Shown here: positions 1 through 6,166 of the stretch, piece by piece
How positions within the stretch are numbered: the stretch's first letter is position 1
How the letters are laid out: every line of letters starts with the position of its first letter
Source: Planctomycetota bacterium
GTDB lineage: Bacteria; Planctomycetota; Planctomycetia; Isosphaerales; Isosphaeraceae
Assembly (NCBI GenBank): GCA_021807585.1
Contig: JAKBCQ010000149.1
Location: 1 to 6,681, forward strand
Length of the DNA: 6,681 bases
Direction of reading: 5' to 3'
Translations under genes and position numbers: made by a program
Notes under the pieces: model-generated
What the model was told of the DNA's origin: nothing
The model's database searches: none
What the model saw: only the letters and a program-made list of their open reading frames with translations

Positions 1-1053
1 GTCCTTAAGCGGCTTCGCCGGACCCGCGAAGACGACGAGCGCCAGATCGAGCGGAACGTCGTGCGCCGCGAGATCAATCTTCACCGCTTCCATATATCCT
101 TGTTCGATTCTTGATTTAAGCAGCCCCATTCCCGCGGAACGCGAATCGACGTCGTCGAGCGACGGTTCGCCGTGCCCCGATACGAAGCCGATGCGAACCT
201 TTTTTCCCTCCTCGAGCCGAAGAATCGTCGTTGTGATCACCTCTTCACCATTAAACGACGAGATCGATCGATAAGGATCCCCGGCCGCCGTCATCGCGGG
301 GGCGAACATGTCGGCGTCGCGCACCAACACCGTCGTCGCGGCGTCTCCCTCGCCGTAATCGATGACGATTCCCCCCCCCTGCGTCGTCGCCAACTCGCGA
401 ACCCGCTGCAAGAGCGCGTCGAACCGGACCGGGTCGGAATAACGATCGAGAAACTCGATCGAGATCTTCTCGCCGCCGACGCTCTTGAAAAGTTCGAGCA
501 GCTCACGTACGCGGGCGCCTTGCTGCATGCTGGCCAGATAAACCGTGAACTTTAGCTTACGCTTAAGATTTTTAATTGCGCTTAAACTTTGACCCGATAA
601 CGTATACGCTTTTTCACGCGTGAGGTCGATCGGCCGCTCGGCGAACTGGAACGCAAGGACGTTGGCGACGATCAAGATTCCCGCGAGGAGCGTTCCCGTG
701 AGCGCCGCGTCGGCGAAATCGACGACCCGCCGCAGCGTCGCGCCGGCGTGACGATGCCGCCGATTGCGCGTCGTCAAGGTGATGATGATCGCGAACCCAA
801 GCGCGAACAACGGCGCGCCCCACGGAACGCCCCGATCGATCACCACGATCGTCCCAGTCACGAATTGCGCCAGCCCCAATGCCGAGGCGACGATCAACCG
901 CCTGAGATAAAGCCGCGCCGATTCGGGATCGACATCACCCGACGCGAACTTGTCTTGAATCGAAAAGCGAAACGCCAGACACGCCGCCAGCGCCAGCCCG
1001 ACAATCCAAAACGCCCCGCCGCTCATCAATTGCCACATACTCGAATAACCCAT
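1..1053 (-). CDS. GldG-like ABC transporter auxiliary protein (3' end missing)
   Basis: This is the N-terminal 351 residues of a GldG/ABC_transp_aux-type protein; the rest lies beyond the left edge. Hydrophobic segments near residues 12-28, 54-72, 78-95 and 117-136 suggest four membrane helices. They are followed by the family hallmark IDLTREKAYTLSGQS (142-156) and a long extracytoplasmic domain with FNGEEVITTTILRLEEGKK (267-285) and RIGFVSGHGEPSLDD (287-301), the classic GldG block. Known family members pair with a GldF permease and GldA ATPase; in Bacteroidetes these are tied to gliding, but homologues in non-gliding bacteria have no settled substrate. The ATG at 1053 is chosen because a TAA stop lies two codons upstream in frame; internal ATGs at codons 6 and 10 are alternatives. 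No Shine-Dalgarno is visible. It starts 39 bp after the permease stop, so co-transcription is likely. The three helices before the usual GldG anchor look like an N-terminal extension. A G9 run encodes part of QGGGI (225-229). Confidence 0.88.
   Translation of the reverse strand, partial: MGYSSMWQLMSGGAFWIVGLALAACLAFRFSIQDKFASGDVDPESARLYLRRLIVASALGLAQFVTGTIVVIDRGVPWGAPLFALGFAIIITLTTRNRRHRHAGATLRRVVDFADAALTGTLLAGILIVANVLAFQFAERPIDLTREKAYTLSGQSLSAIKNLKRKLKFTVYLASMQQGARVRELLELFKSVGGEKISIEFLDRYSDPVRFDALLQRVRELATTQGGGIVIDYGEGDAATTVLVRDADMFAPAMTAAGDPYRSISSFNGEEVITTTILRLEEGKKVRIGFVSGHGEPSLDDVDSRSAGMGLLKSRIEQGYMEAVKIDLAAHDVPLDLALVVFAGPAKPLKD
371..379 (-). repeat. G9 homopolymer tract inside the GldG-like gene
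   Basis: Nine consecutive C on the plus strand give nine G on the coding strand, read as the tail of CAG then GGG, GGG and GGA. Runs this long are prone to replication or transcription slippage, and a one-base change would truncate the protein in its extracytoplasmic domain. The frame is intact here. Whether the length varies cannot be told from one sequence. Confidence 0.9.
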
Positions 1054-1092
1054 AATTTACGCATGCTAATCAAAAATAATGGTTGGTATCGA

Positions 1093-1866
1093 TCAGACGT
1101 CGCGACCGAACCTGAGCTGCTTGCTCGTCAGGTAAAGCGCGATCGTCGCAACCGAGAGATGAAGCGCCAGGAACCGCACGTCGAGCCTCCCCGCGGCGCT
1201 CCAATGCAACTGATACAGCACCGAGAGATAACGCAACCCCTCGGCGAGTTCCTCACGCCGAGCCGCGAGCGCCTGCTCGTGCGCCATCCCCAACATCACG
1301 ATTAAAACGAACAAAGTCACGAAAGTCGCGATCGCCGCGACGATCTGGTTCCTCGTCGTCGAACTGAAGAAAACGCCGATCGCGGTGAACATCATCCCCG
1401 CGGTCACCAGCGTTAACGATAAAGAAACAATCGGGCCGTAATCAAGTGAATATTTGCCAAAATAAACAAGAAACGGTAAGTACAAATAAAACGGAGCGAG
1501 AAGCGATAAAAACATCACCACCGCGGCGAGCCACTTCGCCAGCACGATCTCGGTCTCGGTCACGGGCGAGGTCAGCAAGGTCTCGATCGTCCCCGACCTC
1601 CTCTCCTCGGCGAACAGCCGCATCGTCAGCGCGGGTATCGCGACCAGCATCGCGATCCAAAAACCCATGCTCTCCGATATGTACCGGTTCAAAGGATCGC
1701 TCGTCCCGCTCAACGCCGTCAGCGCCGTCGGATCGCTCATCATGTCGACGAGCATCCAGAAGTTGAGCCACGCGATCACCTGGAAACAGACGAGAATCAG
1801 GTACGCCATCGGTCCCAGGAAATACGCGCCGAGCTCTCGCTTAAATAAAATAAAAACGTGTCGCAT
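1093..1866 (-). CDS. ABC-2 type permease, GldF-like
   Basis: This is a 257-residue integral membrane permease with about six hydrophobic segments (roughly residues 20-40, 68-85, 111-135, 146-170, 174-195 and 232-248). The cytoplasmic-loop motif LFAEERRSGTIETLLTSPVT (84-103) is the best family signature: the EERRxGTxExLLxxPV block is diagnostic of GldF/NosY-type ABC-2 permeases. The opening MRHVFILFKRELGAYFLGPM is also typical, with a short basic N-terminus leading into helix 1. The ATG at 1866 is preferred; a TTG four codons upstream at 1878 is possible. Neither has a good Shine-Dalgarno. The gene lies 106 bp downstream of the ATPase gene and 39 bp upstream of the GldG-like gene, all on one strand, so the three should act as one complex: ATPase in the cytoplasm, this protein as the channel, GldG-like as extracytoplasmic partner. 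The substrate is unknown. Length is normal for the family. Confidence 0.9.
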   Translation of the reverse strand: MRHVFILFKRELGAYFLGPMAYLILVCFQVIAWLNFWMLVDMMSDPTALTALSGTSDPLNRYISESMGFWIAMLVAIPALTMRLFAEERRSGTIETLLTSPVTETEIVLAKWLAAVVMFLSLLAPFYLYLPFLVYFGKYSLDYGPIVSLSLTLVTAGMMFTAIGVFFSSTTRNQIVAAIATFVTLFVLIVMLGMAHEQALAARREELAEGLRYLSVLYQLHWSAAGRLDVRFLALHLSVATIALYLTSKQLRFGRDV

Positions 1867-1972
1867 CGTTATTACCAAAACCCGCCGATCGTCTTTCGTG
1901 ATTTATTGATATTGGTTTGTCGGCAATCGACTATCGTTTGAGCGTCGATCGCGCCGAGACCGATTCCGGCTT
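1867..1972 (-). other. Spacer between ATPase and permease genes
   Basis: This 106-bp gap is unusually long for an operon whose next junction is 39 bp. On the minus strand it becomes AT-rich shortly before the permease start (around 1880-1920), which could hold an internal promoter. I find no hexamer pair good enough to name and no terminator-like hairpin followed by a T run. Confidence 0.4.
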
Positions 1973-2941
1973 TCAATGTCGTTTCGCGTCCCCTTCGGCG
2001 GCCTCTTTCGCCTGCGAGAGCGTGGCGACCCGCACCGCCTCGACGAACCGATCCTCGAGCGTGCTACGACGTCGATCAAGCCGCCGCAAGCCGAATCCGC
2101 TTTCCTGAACGCGTTTCGCCAAAAACTCCCGCATGTCGGCGCCGTCGCGAGTTTGAACCTCGAACGTCGTCGAATCCCCGTCACGACGCAACTCTTGAAC
2201 TTTCGTCACACCCTGCGCGCTCGCGAGCGATTTCCTCGCTCCCTCCGCCAATCCTCGAAGCTCAATCTCGATCGAATTCTCCAGTTTCAGCTTCTGCAGA
2301 TCCTCGTCGAGCGCAATCCGCCCGTGAACGATCACGATCACCCTGCCGCACACAGCCTCAACCTCGGGCATGATGTGCGTCGAAAGTAAAACCGTATGCT
2401 TACTTCCCAACATCTTGATCAGCGAGCGAACCTCGCGCACCTGGATCGGATCGAGCCCGGCGGTCGGCTCGTCGAGGATCAGAATATCGGGATCGTGAAC
2501 CATCGCCTCGGCAAGCCCCACCCGCTGGCGAAATCCCTTCGATAAATTGCCGACAATCCGCTCTTCCACTTCCTTAAGCTTGCATTGCTCGATCACGCCG
2601 TCGACCGCGGCCTGCCGACGATTCCTCGGAACGTCTTTCAGCTTCGCTCGAAAATCGAGAAACTCGCGCACCCTCATCTCGGGATAAAGCGGCACGTTCT
2701 CGGGCAGATAACCGACCTTGCGACGCACCTCGAGCGGCTCGTCGAGCACATCGTGTCCCGCCAAATTCGCTCGCCCGCTCGAAGGAGGTAGGTAGGTCGT
2801 CAACATCCGCATCGTCGTCGTCTTGCCGGCGCCGTTCGGACCCAAAAACCCGACGATCTCACCACGACCGATCTCGAAATCGAGTCGATCAACCGCCTTC
2901 ACCGAGCCATACTCCCGCGACAATCGCTCCACACGGATCAT
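1973..2941 (-). CDS. ABC transporter ATP-binding protein, GldA-like
   Basis: This is a 322-residue nucleotide-binding subunit that should power the adjacent permease. Numbered from the ATG at 2941, it shows Walker A GPNGAGKT (34-41), the Q-loop region GYLPE (77-81) with Glu where many ABC ATPases have Gln, signature LSKGFRQR (133-140) in place of canonical LSGGQ, Walker B ILILDE (153-158) running into PTAGLDP, and the switch His in STHIMPE (H189). GYLPE and LSKGFRQR are both usual in the GldA/CcmA-type subfamily, so they are not defects. About 80 residues after the core resemble the C-terminal extension seen in DUF4162-bearing members. The start at 2941 gives the family-typical MIRVERLSREYG; an in-frame ATG at 2971 would add ten residues that do not look conserved. 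Neither start has a strong Shine-Dalgarno. It is the first gene of the minus-strand set and likely carries the operon promoter in the region to its right. Confidence 0.93.
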   Translation of the reverse strand: MIRVERLSREYGSVKAVDRLDFEIGRGEIVGFLGPNGAGKTTTMRMLTTYLPPSSGRANLAGHDVLDEPLEVRRKVGYLPENVPLYPEMRVREFLDFRAKLKDVPRNRRQAAVDGVIEQCKLKEVEERIVGNLSKGFRQRVGLAEAMVHDPDILILDEPTAGLDPIQVREVRSLIKMLGSKHTVLLSTHIMPEVEAVCGRVIVIVHGRIALDEDLQKLKLENSIEIELRGLAEGARKSLASAQGVTKVQELRRDGDSTTFEVQTRDGADMREFLAKRVQESGFGLRRLDRRRSTLEDRFVEAVRVATLSQAKEAAEGDAKRH

Positions 2942-3039
2942 GCCCGATTCATCCCCGACTCGTTCTATCATTTGGGAAGACGCCGCGACGACGGGATCTT
3001 CAACACACCCAACTTAAAGGGTTCACGCCGGTTTGACCA

Positions 3040-3051
3040 GTCGCGCGCGAC
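3040..3051. promoter_or_regulatory. Perfect 12-bp palindrome, candidate operator
   Basis: GTCGCGCGCGAC is a perfect inverted repeat about 100 bp upstream of the ATPase start. On the minus strand it lies just upstream of a poor -10-like TTTAAG (around 3013-3018). The position would suit a dimeric regulator of the ABC operon. An alternating CG core arises easily in GC-rich DNA, so the functional reading is weak. Confidence 0.3.
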
Positions 3052-3206
3052 CAAAGCATCGCGCTTCAATCATCCGCTTCCGCCTTGAATCCGCGCCGAA
3101 CTCCCCAAAAAACCGCCGTCGCATCGCCTAAACCCAAGTGCTCAGCGCCCACCCCGAATCAAGTTTTCAGATCCCCCAAACTCGCCCTCGCCCCCGCGCC
3201 GTTCGC

Positions 3207-3235
3207 TTGACACGACCCCCGAGCCCGAGTCAGAT
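3207..3235 (+). promoter_or_regulatory. Weak sigma70-like promoter candidate
   Basis: A consensus -35 TTGACA (3207-3212) is followed at 17-bp spacing by TCAGAT (3230-3235), which matches the -10 consensus at only three positions including the final T. It would give a leader of about 90 nt before the esterase ATG. The -35 is perfect but the -10 is poor. Confidence 0.25.
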
Positions 3236-3274
3236 CAAGCAAGCGACGACGGGCGAAAGATCGCACGCGAGTTC

Positions 3275-3292
3275 GTCGGCGCCAAAGCCGAC
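3275..3292. promoter_or_regulatory. Short perfect hairpin upstream of the esterase gene
   Basis: GTCGGC-GCCAAA-GCCGAC forms a 6-bp GC-rich stem with a 6-nt loop. It ends 37 bp before the ATG at 3329, just before the AT-rich stretch that holds TATACT. It could be an operator half-site pair, a leader structure or a short dispersed repeat. There is no T run after it, so it is not a convincing terminator. Confidence 0.4.
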
Positions 3293-3305
3293 GCCCACAT
3301 ACCTT

Positions 3306-3311
3306 TATACT
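3306..3311 (+). promoter_or_regulatory. -10-like box TATACT before the esterase gene
   Basis: TATACT matches the -10 consensus at five of six positions and sits in a sharply AT-rich stretch (about 3298-3350). The -35 position (CAAAGC at 3283-3288) is poor. If used, transcription would start within about 12 nt of the ATG at 3329. That leaves either a nearly leaderless message or one translated from a downstream start such as the TTG at 3386. Confidence 0.35.
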
Positions 3312-3328
3312 TATTAATGAGATGAATC

Positions 3329-5158
3329 ATGTCATACATAATATATCGATCTGACGGCGAGCTGTTCGCGCCCGGTCGAAGCCGATTGAAAACGACGGGG
3401 ATCGTCGCGGCGGCGTTTGTGCTCGCGACCGCGACTGTGCTCGCCGCCGCCGAGCCCGATCCGCCAAAGACGAATCACGCCGAAATACCCCGCGTCGTGC
3501 TGATCGGCGATTCGATCCGGATCGGCTACGCCCCCAAAGTCGCCGAAAAACTCAATGGAGAGGCGATCGTCATCAGCCCGAGTTCAAACGGCGGCGACTC
3601 GGAAAACGTTCTCAAACATCTTGATGATTGGGTGATCGCCGAAAAGCCCGATCTTGTGCATATCAACTGCGGTCTACATGATCTCAAGCGATCGAAGTCG
3701 AACGGCTCGCATCAGGTCGAGATCGAGCGATATCGAGCGAACCTGCGCACGATCGTCGAACGGATTCGCAAGTCGACCCGCGCCTCAATCATCTTCGCCT
3801 CGACGACTCCAATCATCGACGAACGTCACGCCAAACGGAAAGCCGATTTCGATCGCACCGAAGCCGACGTCGTTCGCTACAACGCGGCGATGATCGAGAC
3901 GCTCCGCAATCTCGACATACCGATCGACGACCTCCACGCGATCGTTCCAAACGAAGCCGCGGGAGGGATCATGCGATCGGACGGAACACACTACGAGCCC
4001 GAGGGTTACGATAAGCTCGCCCAAGCCGTCGCCGATTGCGTTCGCAGGCGGATCGCAATCGACCGTTATCGGCCTCTCACTCAACCTCCGTCGGGTCCAC
4101 AAGCCGCGAGCGCTTATCGGCGAGCCGCCGCCGAACGCGATCGAAACGTACCCGAACGCTTTCGTCTCCCCGTCGTCGCCGAACTGTCGCCGCCAAAAAA
4201 CGCCGAGGAATGGAATCGACGCAGGCCCGAGATCCTCAAAGCCGTCGTCGATTCGCTCGGCGACCTTCCCGATCGTCCCTCGCCTCAAAAAACCCGCGTC
4301 GTCTCCCGTGAACTTCGGCGTGATTATATCATTGAAAGAGTGGATATTGATAACGGCGTCGACGCGATCGTCTCGTCGTTGTTGTTGATTCCGGAGCGAC
4401 GCGAAGTGAAGGCGCCCGCGATTCTTTGGCTTCATTCGTCGACCCCCGATAAGAATCAGATCTTGATTCCGCATACGAACGGCGGCGACGAACCGCTCGG
4501 CGAGGTTCTGGTGAAATCGGGCTATATCGTGATGGCGCCCGACGCGTATTGGCACGGCGATCGCGCGGGGACGGGGCCTTCGGGACGTTCTTCAACGGGT
4601 TTGAGCGAGGAGGAGGATCTGTTCAAGCGCAACCTCTGGCTCGGGCGGACTCTTTGGGGGATGTTCGTGCGTGACGATCGGATCGCGCTCGATTATCTGT
4701 GCGGTCGCGCCGAGGTCGATCCCGCGCGCATCGGCGCAACGGGGATGAGCATGGGAAGCACCCGCGCCTGGTGGCTCGCCGCGGTCGACGATCGAATCGC
4801 CGCGGTCGTCGCGGTCTCGTGCCTCACGCGTTATCAACAGTTATTGGCGCACGGTGAATTGAGACAGCATGGAGTTTATTACTTCGTCTCGGGGCTGCTC
4901 AAACGCTTCGATATTGAGGCCGTCGTCGCGCTCGTCGCCCCCAGGCCGTTTCTCGCGCTGACGGGGGAACTCGACGCGGGCTCTCCCGCCGACGGCATTC
5001 GAATCATCGATCGAATCGTGAGCGAAACCTACAACAATTTGGGAGCTCAAGATCGCTTTCGATCCATCTTATATCCCGAAATCGGTCATGCGTATACGCG
5101 CGAGATGCGCGCCGAGACGATCGCGTGGTTCGACAGGTTCTTGAAGCCCTCGAAGTGA
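3329..5158 (+). CDS. Exported two-domain esterase: SGNH hydrolase plus alpha/beta-hydrolase
   Basis: This 609-residue protein joins two serine-hydrolase folds. After an N-terminal signal peptide (hydrophobic run about residues 24-40, Ala-rich cleavage region before EPDPP), residues about 53-245 form an SGNH/GDSL-type domain: nucleophile Ser62 in IGDSI, block II NGG (87-89), block III INCGLHDLK (112-120) with His at the usual Asn of GxND, and block V DGTH with Asp218 and His221. Residues about 280-606 form an alpha/beta-hydrolase of the dienelactone hydrolase/acetyl-xylan-esterase type: HSS near the oxyanion site (369-371), nucleophile Ser474 in GMSMG, likely acid Asp549 in TGELDAGSP and His587 in EIGHAY. 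Both catalytic sets look complete. By analogy with polysaccharide esterases, deacetylation or de-esterification of glycans outside the cytoplasm is the likely role, though the substrate is not shown. The ATG at 3329 has only a weak GAG upstream. A TTG at 3386 would give a compact signal peptide beginning MKTTGIVAAAFVLATATV and may be the true start. It stands alone, divergent from the ABC genes. Confidence 0.88.
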   Translation: MSYIIYRSDGELFAPGRSRLKTTGIVAAAFVLATATVLAAAEPDPPKTNHAEIPRVVLIGDSIRIGYAPKVAEKLNGEAIVISPSSNGGDSENVLKHLDDWVIAEKPDLVHINCGLHDLKRSKSNGSHQVEIERYRANLRTIVERIRKSTRASIIFASTTPIIDERHAKRKADFDRTEADVVRYNAAMIETLRNLDIPIDDLHAIVPNEAAGGIMRSDGTHYEPEGYDKLAQAVADCVRRRIAIDRYRPLTQPPSGPQAASAYRRAAAERDRNVPERFRLPVVAELSPPKNAEEWNRRRPEILKAVVDSLGDLPDRPSPQKTRVVSRELRRDYIIERVDIDNGVDAIVSSLLLIPERREVKAPAILWLHSSTPDKNQILIPHTNGGDEPLGEVLVKSGYIVMAPDAYWHGDRAGTGPSGRSSTGLSEEEDLFKRNLWLGRTLWGMFVRDDRIALDYLCGRAEVDPARIGATGMSMGSTRAWWLAAVDDRIAAVVAVSCLTRYQQLLAHGELRQHGVYYFVSGLLKRFDIEAVVALVAPRPFLALTGELDAGSPADGIRIIDRIVSETYNNLGAQDRFRSILYPEIGHAYTREMRAETIAWFDRFLKPSK

Positions 5159-5174
5159 ACGTTCACGACCTAAC

Positions 5175-5187
5175 GCGGCTGAGCCGC
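5175..5187. repeat. Small GC hairpin next to the large inverted repeat
   Basis: GCGGC-TGA-GCCGC is a perfect 5-bp stem with a 3-nt loop, 17 bp after the esterase stop. Its closeness to the 29-bp-arm repeat suggests that the two form one composite intergenic element. No T run follows, so a classic intrinsic terminator is not supported. Confidence 0.5.
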
Positions 5188-5190
5188 AAT

Positions 5191-5290
5191 TATACTAACC
5201 CGACGCGAGAGCGAGGGTCTTCTGATAATATCGTGAAAACTTTCGATTGATCATTTGATCGGACCCTCGCTTGCTCGTCGGGTTAGTATA
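5191..5290. repeat. Large inverted repeat with 29-bp arms (REP/BIME-like)
   Basis: The left arm 5191-5219 begins TATACTAACCCGACGCGAGA. The right arm 5262-5290 ends CGTCGGGTTAGTATA and is its reverse complement at 26 of 29 positions; the three mismatches fall together near the middle. The 42-nt loop (5220-5261) holds smaller inverted pieces, GAAAACTTTC and GATCATTTGATC. The element sits between two convergent genes, the usual home of REP/BIME elements, and could also act as a bidirectional transcription barrier. From memory, similar sequences ending in CGTCGGG(T/C)TAGTATA occur between genes in other planctomycetes; that was not checked. It carries no coding sequence, so if mobile it would need a transposase elsewhere. 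Confidence 0.85.
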
Positions 5291-5394
5291 TTCTCTAATT
5301 CCGTTCGCTCAAAAGATGCGCGCACGGCGCGTAGAAGATACAGACGAAGACTCTAGATAGTCGGCTTCAATGGAATCGATTCAAGAAAATCATT

Positions 5395-5415
5395 TGATAT
5401 GAACAAATTATATCA
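5395..5415 (-). terminator. Weak AT-rich hairpin after the DUF4058 gene
   Basis: TGATAT and ATATCA pair across a 9-nt loop, starting 10 bp beyond the DUF4058 stop on the minus strand. A short T-rich stretch (ATGATTTTC) follows. The 6-bp stem is all weak pairs but one, so termination here is only a possibility; the large inverted repeat further on could serve instead. Confidence 0.2.
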
Positions 5416-5425
5416 TGCATACCGA

Positions 5426-6166
5426 TTAAACTTGAGCCGACTCGACGATTTCTCTCATCGTTTCGGGACAATTATCCCAGGTTGTTTGATAACTTTCTTC
5501 GAGAGGCGCGGATATATAGGTTTTTGGCGTGAGAAAAATCGGCATCTCCGCGAGCCGATCGCCGACCGCGACGGGTTCGACATACGCTGTGAAGGGAATC
5601 TCGGCCGAATACGAAACGAGCGTGAGCGGCTTGTCTTTGGGAAGCTCGAACGGTTCTTCGCGCAGTTCGTCCCAGATCGTCTTGTGGATCCCCTGAGGGT
5701 CGCGGGGACCGGGGGGAAAAAGGTCGACGATCAAAAGATGAACTCCCTTCCCCAACAAATCGAGCGTCTTTTCGACGAACGAACGGAGCGACGCGGCGCC
5801 GCTTTTATTGCCGGGAGAAACGATCTCGATCACTGCGACGATCGTTCCCGAGGCGTTACGGATCGCGACTCGATCGGCGATTAATGCGTAAACGTCTTCG
5901 TCGTTGGATTGAAAGACGAAGCGAGTTTTCGGCGGCGCCTCGGCGACCGCGACTCCGTTCGCCTTGTCGATTTGAGGTCTCGGTTTGTTTGGACTTTCTA
6001 ATGTGATGACGTCGGGAACGAATCCAGCCGATCGTTGCTCGACGAGCGCGTAATAGCCTTTAGGGAGCCTCGCTTTGTTGAGTGAATCGCATAGATCCCC
6101 GGCCCATCTTTGATGAAAGTGATGGAAAAGCCCGGCGTTTACGCGCGACCAATCGTGGATCGGCAT
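5426..6166 (-). CDS. DUF4058 family protein
   Basis: This 246-residue soluble protein matches DUF4058, a family of about 250 residues of unknown function that I know from planctomycetes and cyanobacteria. Recognisable blocks are MPIHDWSRVNAGLFHHFHQR (1-20), LPKGYYALVEQRSAGFVPDV (34-53), AVIEIVSPGNKSG (111-123), LLIVDLFPPGPRDPQGIHK (144-162), DKPLTLVSYSA (178-188), YVEPVAVGDRLAEMPIFL (195-212) and VPLE-like APLEESYQTTW (220-230). The PDV plus EIVSPGNK arrangement recalls the PD-(D/E)XK core of Uma2-type proteins, but nuclease activity is only a hypothesis. No signal peptide or membrane segment is seen. The start at 6166 is well supported: GGGGAG (6176-6181) lies 9 nt upstream, and the family begins with MPIHDW. 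The frame stays open to an ATG at 6271, but those 35 residues are not family sequence. The gene is convergent with the esterase gene and has no operon partner in view. Confidence 0.92.
   Translation of the reverse strand: MPIHDWSRVNAGLFHHFHQRWAGDLCDSLNKARLPKGYYALVEQRSAGFVPDVITLESPNKPRPQIDKANGVAVAEAPPKTRFVFQSNDEDVYALIADRVAIRNASGTIVAVIEIVSPGNKSGAASLRSFVEKTLDLLGKGVHLLIVDLFPPGPRDPQGIHKTIWDELREEPFELPKDKPLTLVSYSAEIPFTAYVEPVAVGDRLAEMPIFLTPKTYISAPLEESYQTTWDNCPETMREIVESAQV

Larger units (their letters stand above)
2942..3328. other. Divergent intergenic region
   Basis: This 387-bp stretch separates the minus-strand ABC set from the plus-strand esterase, so it should hold the promoters of both. No open frame in it looks like a gene. 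It changes from C-rich with few CGATCG sites to strongly AT-rich from about 3298 into the esterase start. It contains a palindrome, a hairpin and weak promoter candidates, listed separately. Confidence 0.75.

Noticed and set aside
748..1305. 185-codon plus-strand open frame across the GldG-like start and permease end
   Set aside because: The product is Arg/Pro/Gln-rich with no motif, and the other strand holds two recognisable proteins.
1..2941. Reading the ABC set as a gliding-motility machine
   Set aside because: GldA/F/G homologues are common in non-gliding bacteria and no other gliding gene is present, so only a generic ABC exporter is called.
3785..4555. 256-codon open frame antisense to the esterase gene
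   Set aside because: It is wholly inside a gene with clear catalytic motifs and has no family features; the high GC content explains its length.
5191..5290. Insertion sequence with terminal inverted repeats
   Set aside because: Only 42 bp separate the arms, with no transposase and no evident target duplication; a REP-like hairpin fits better.
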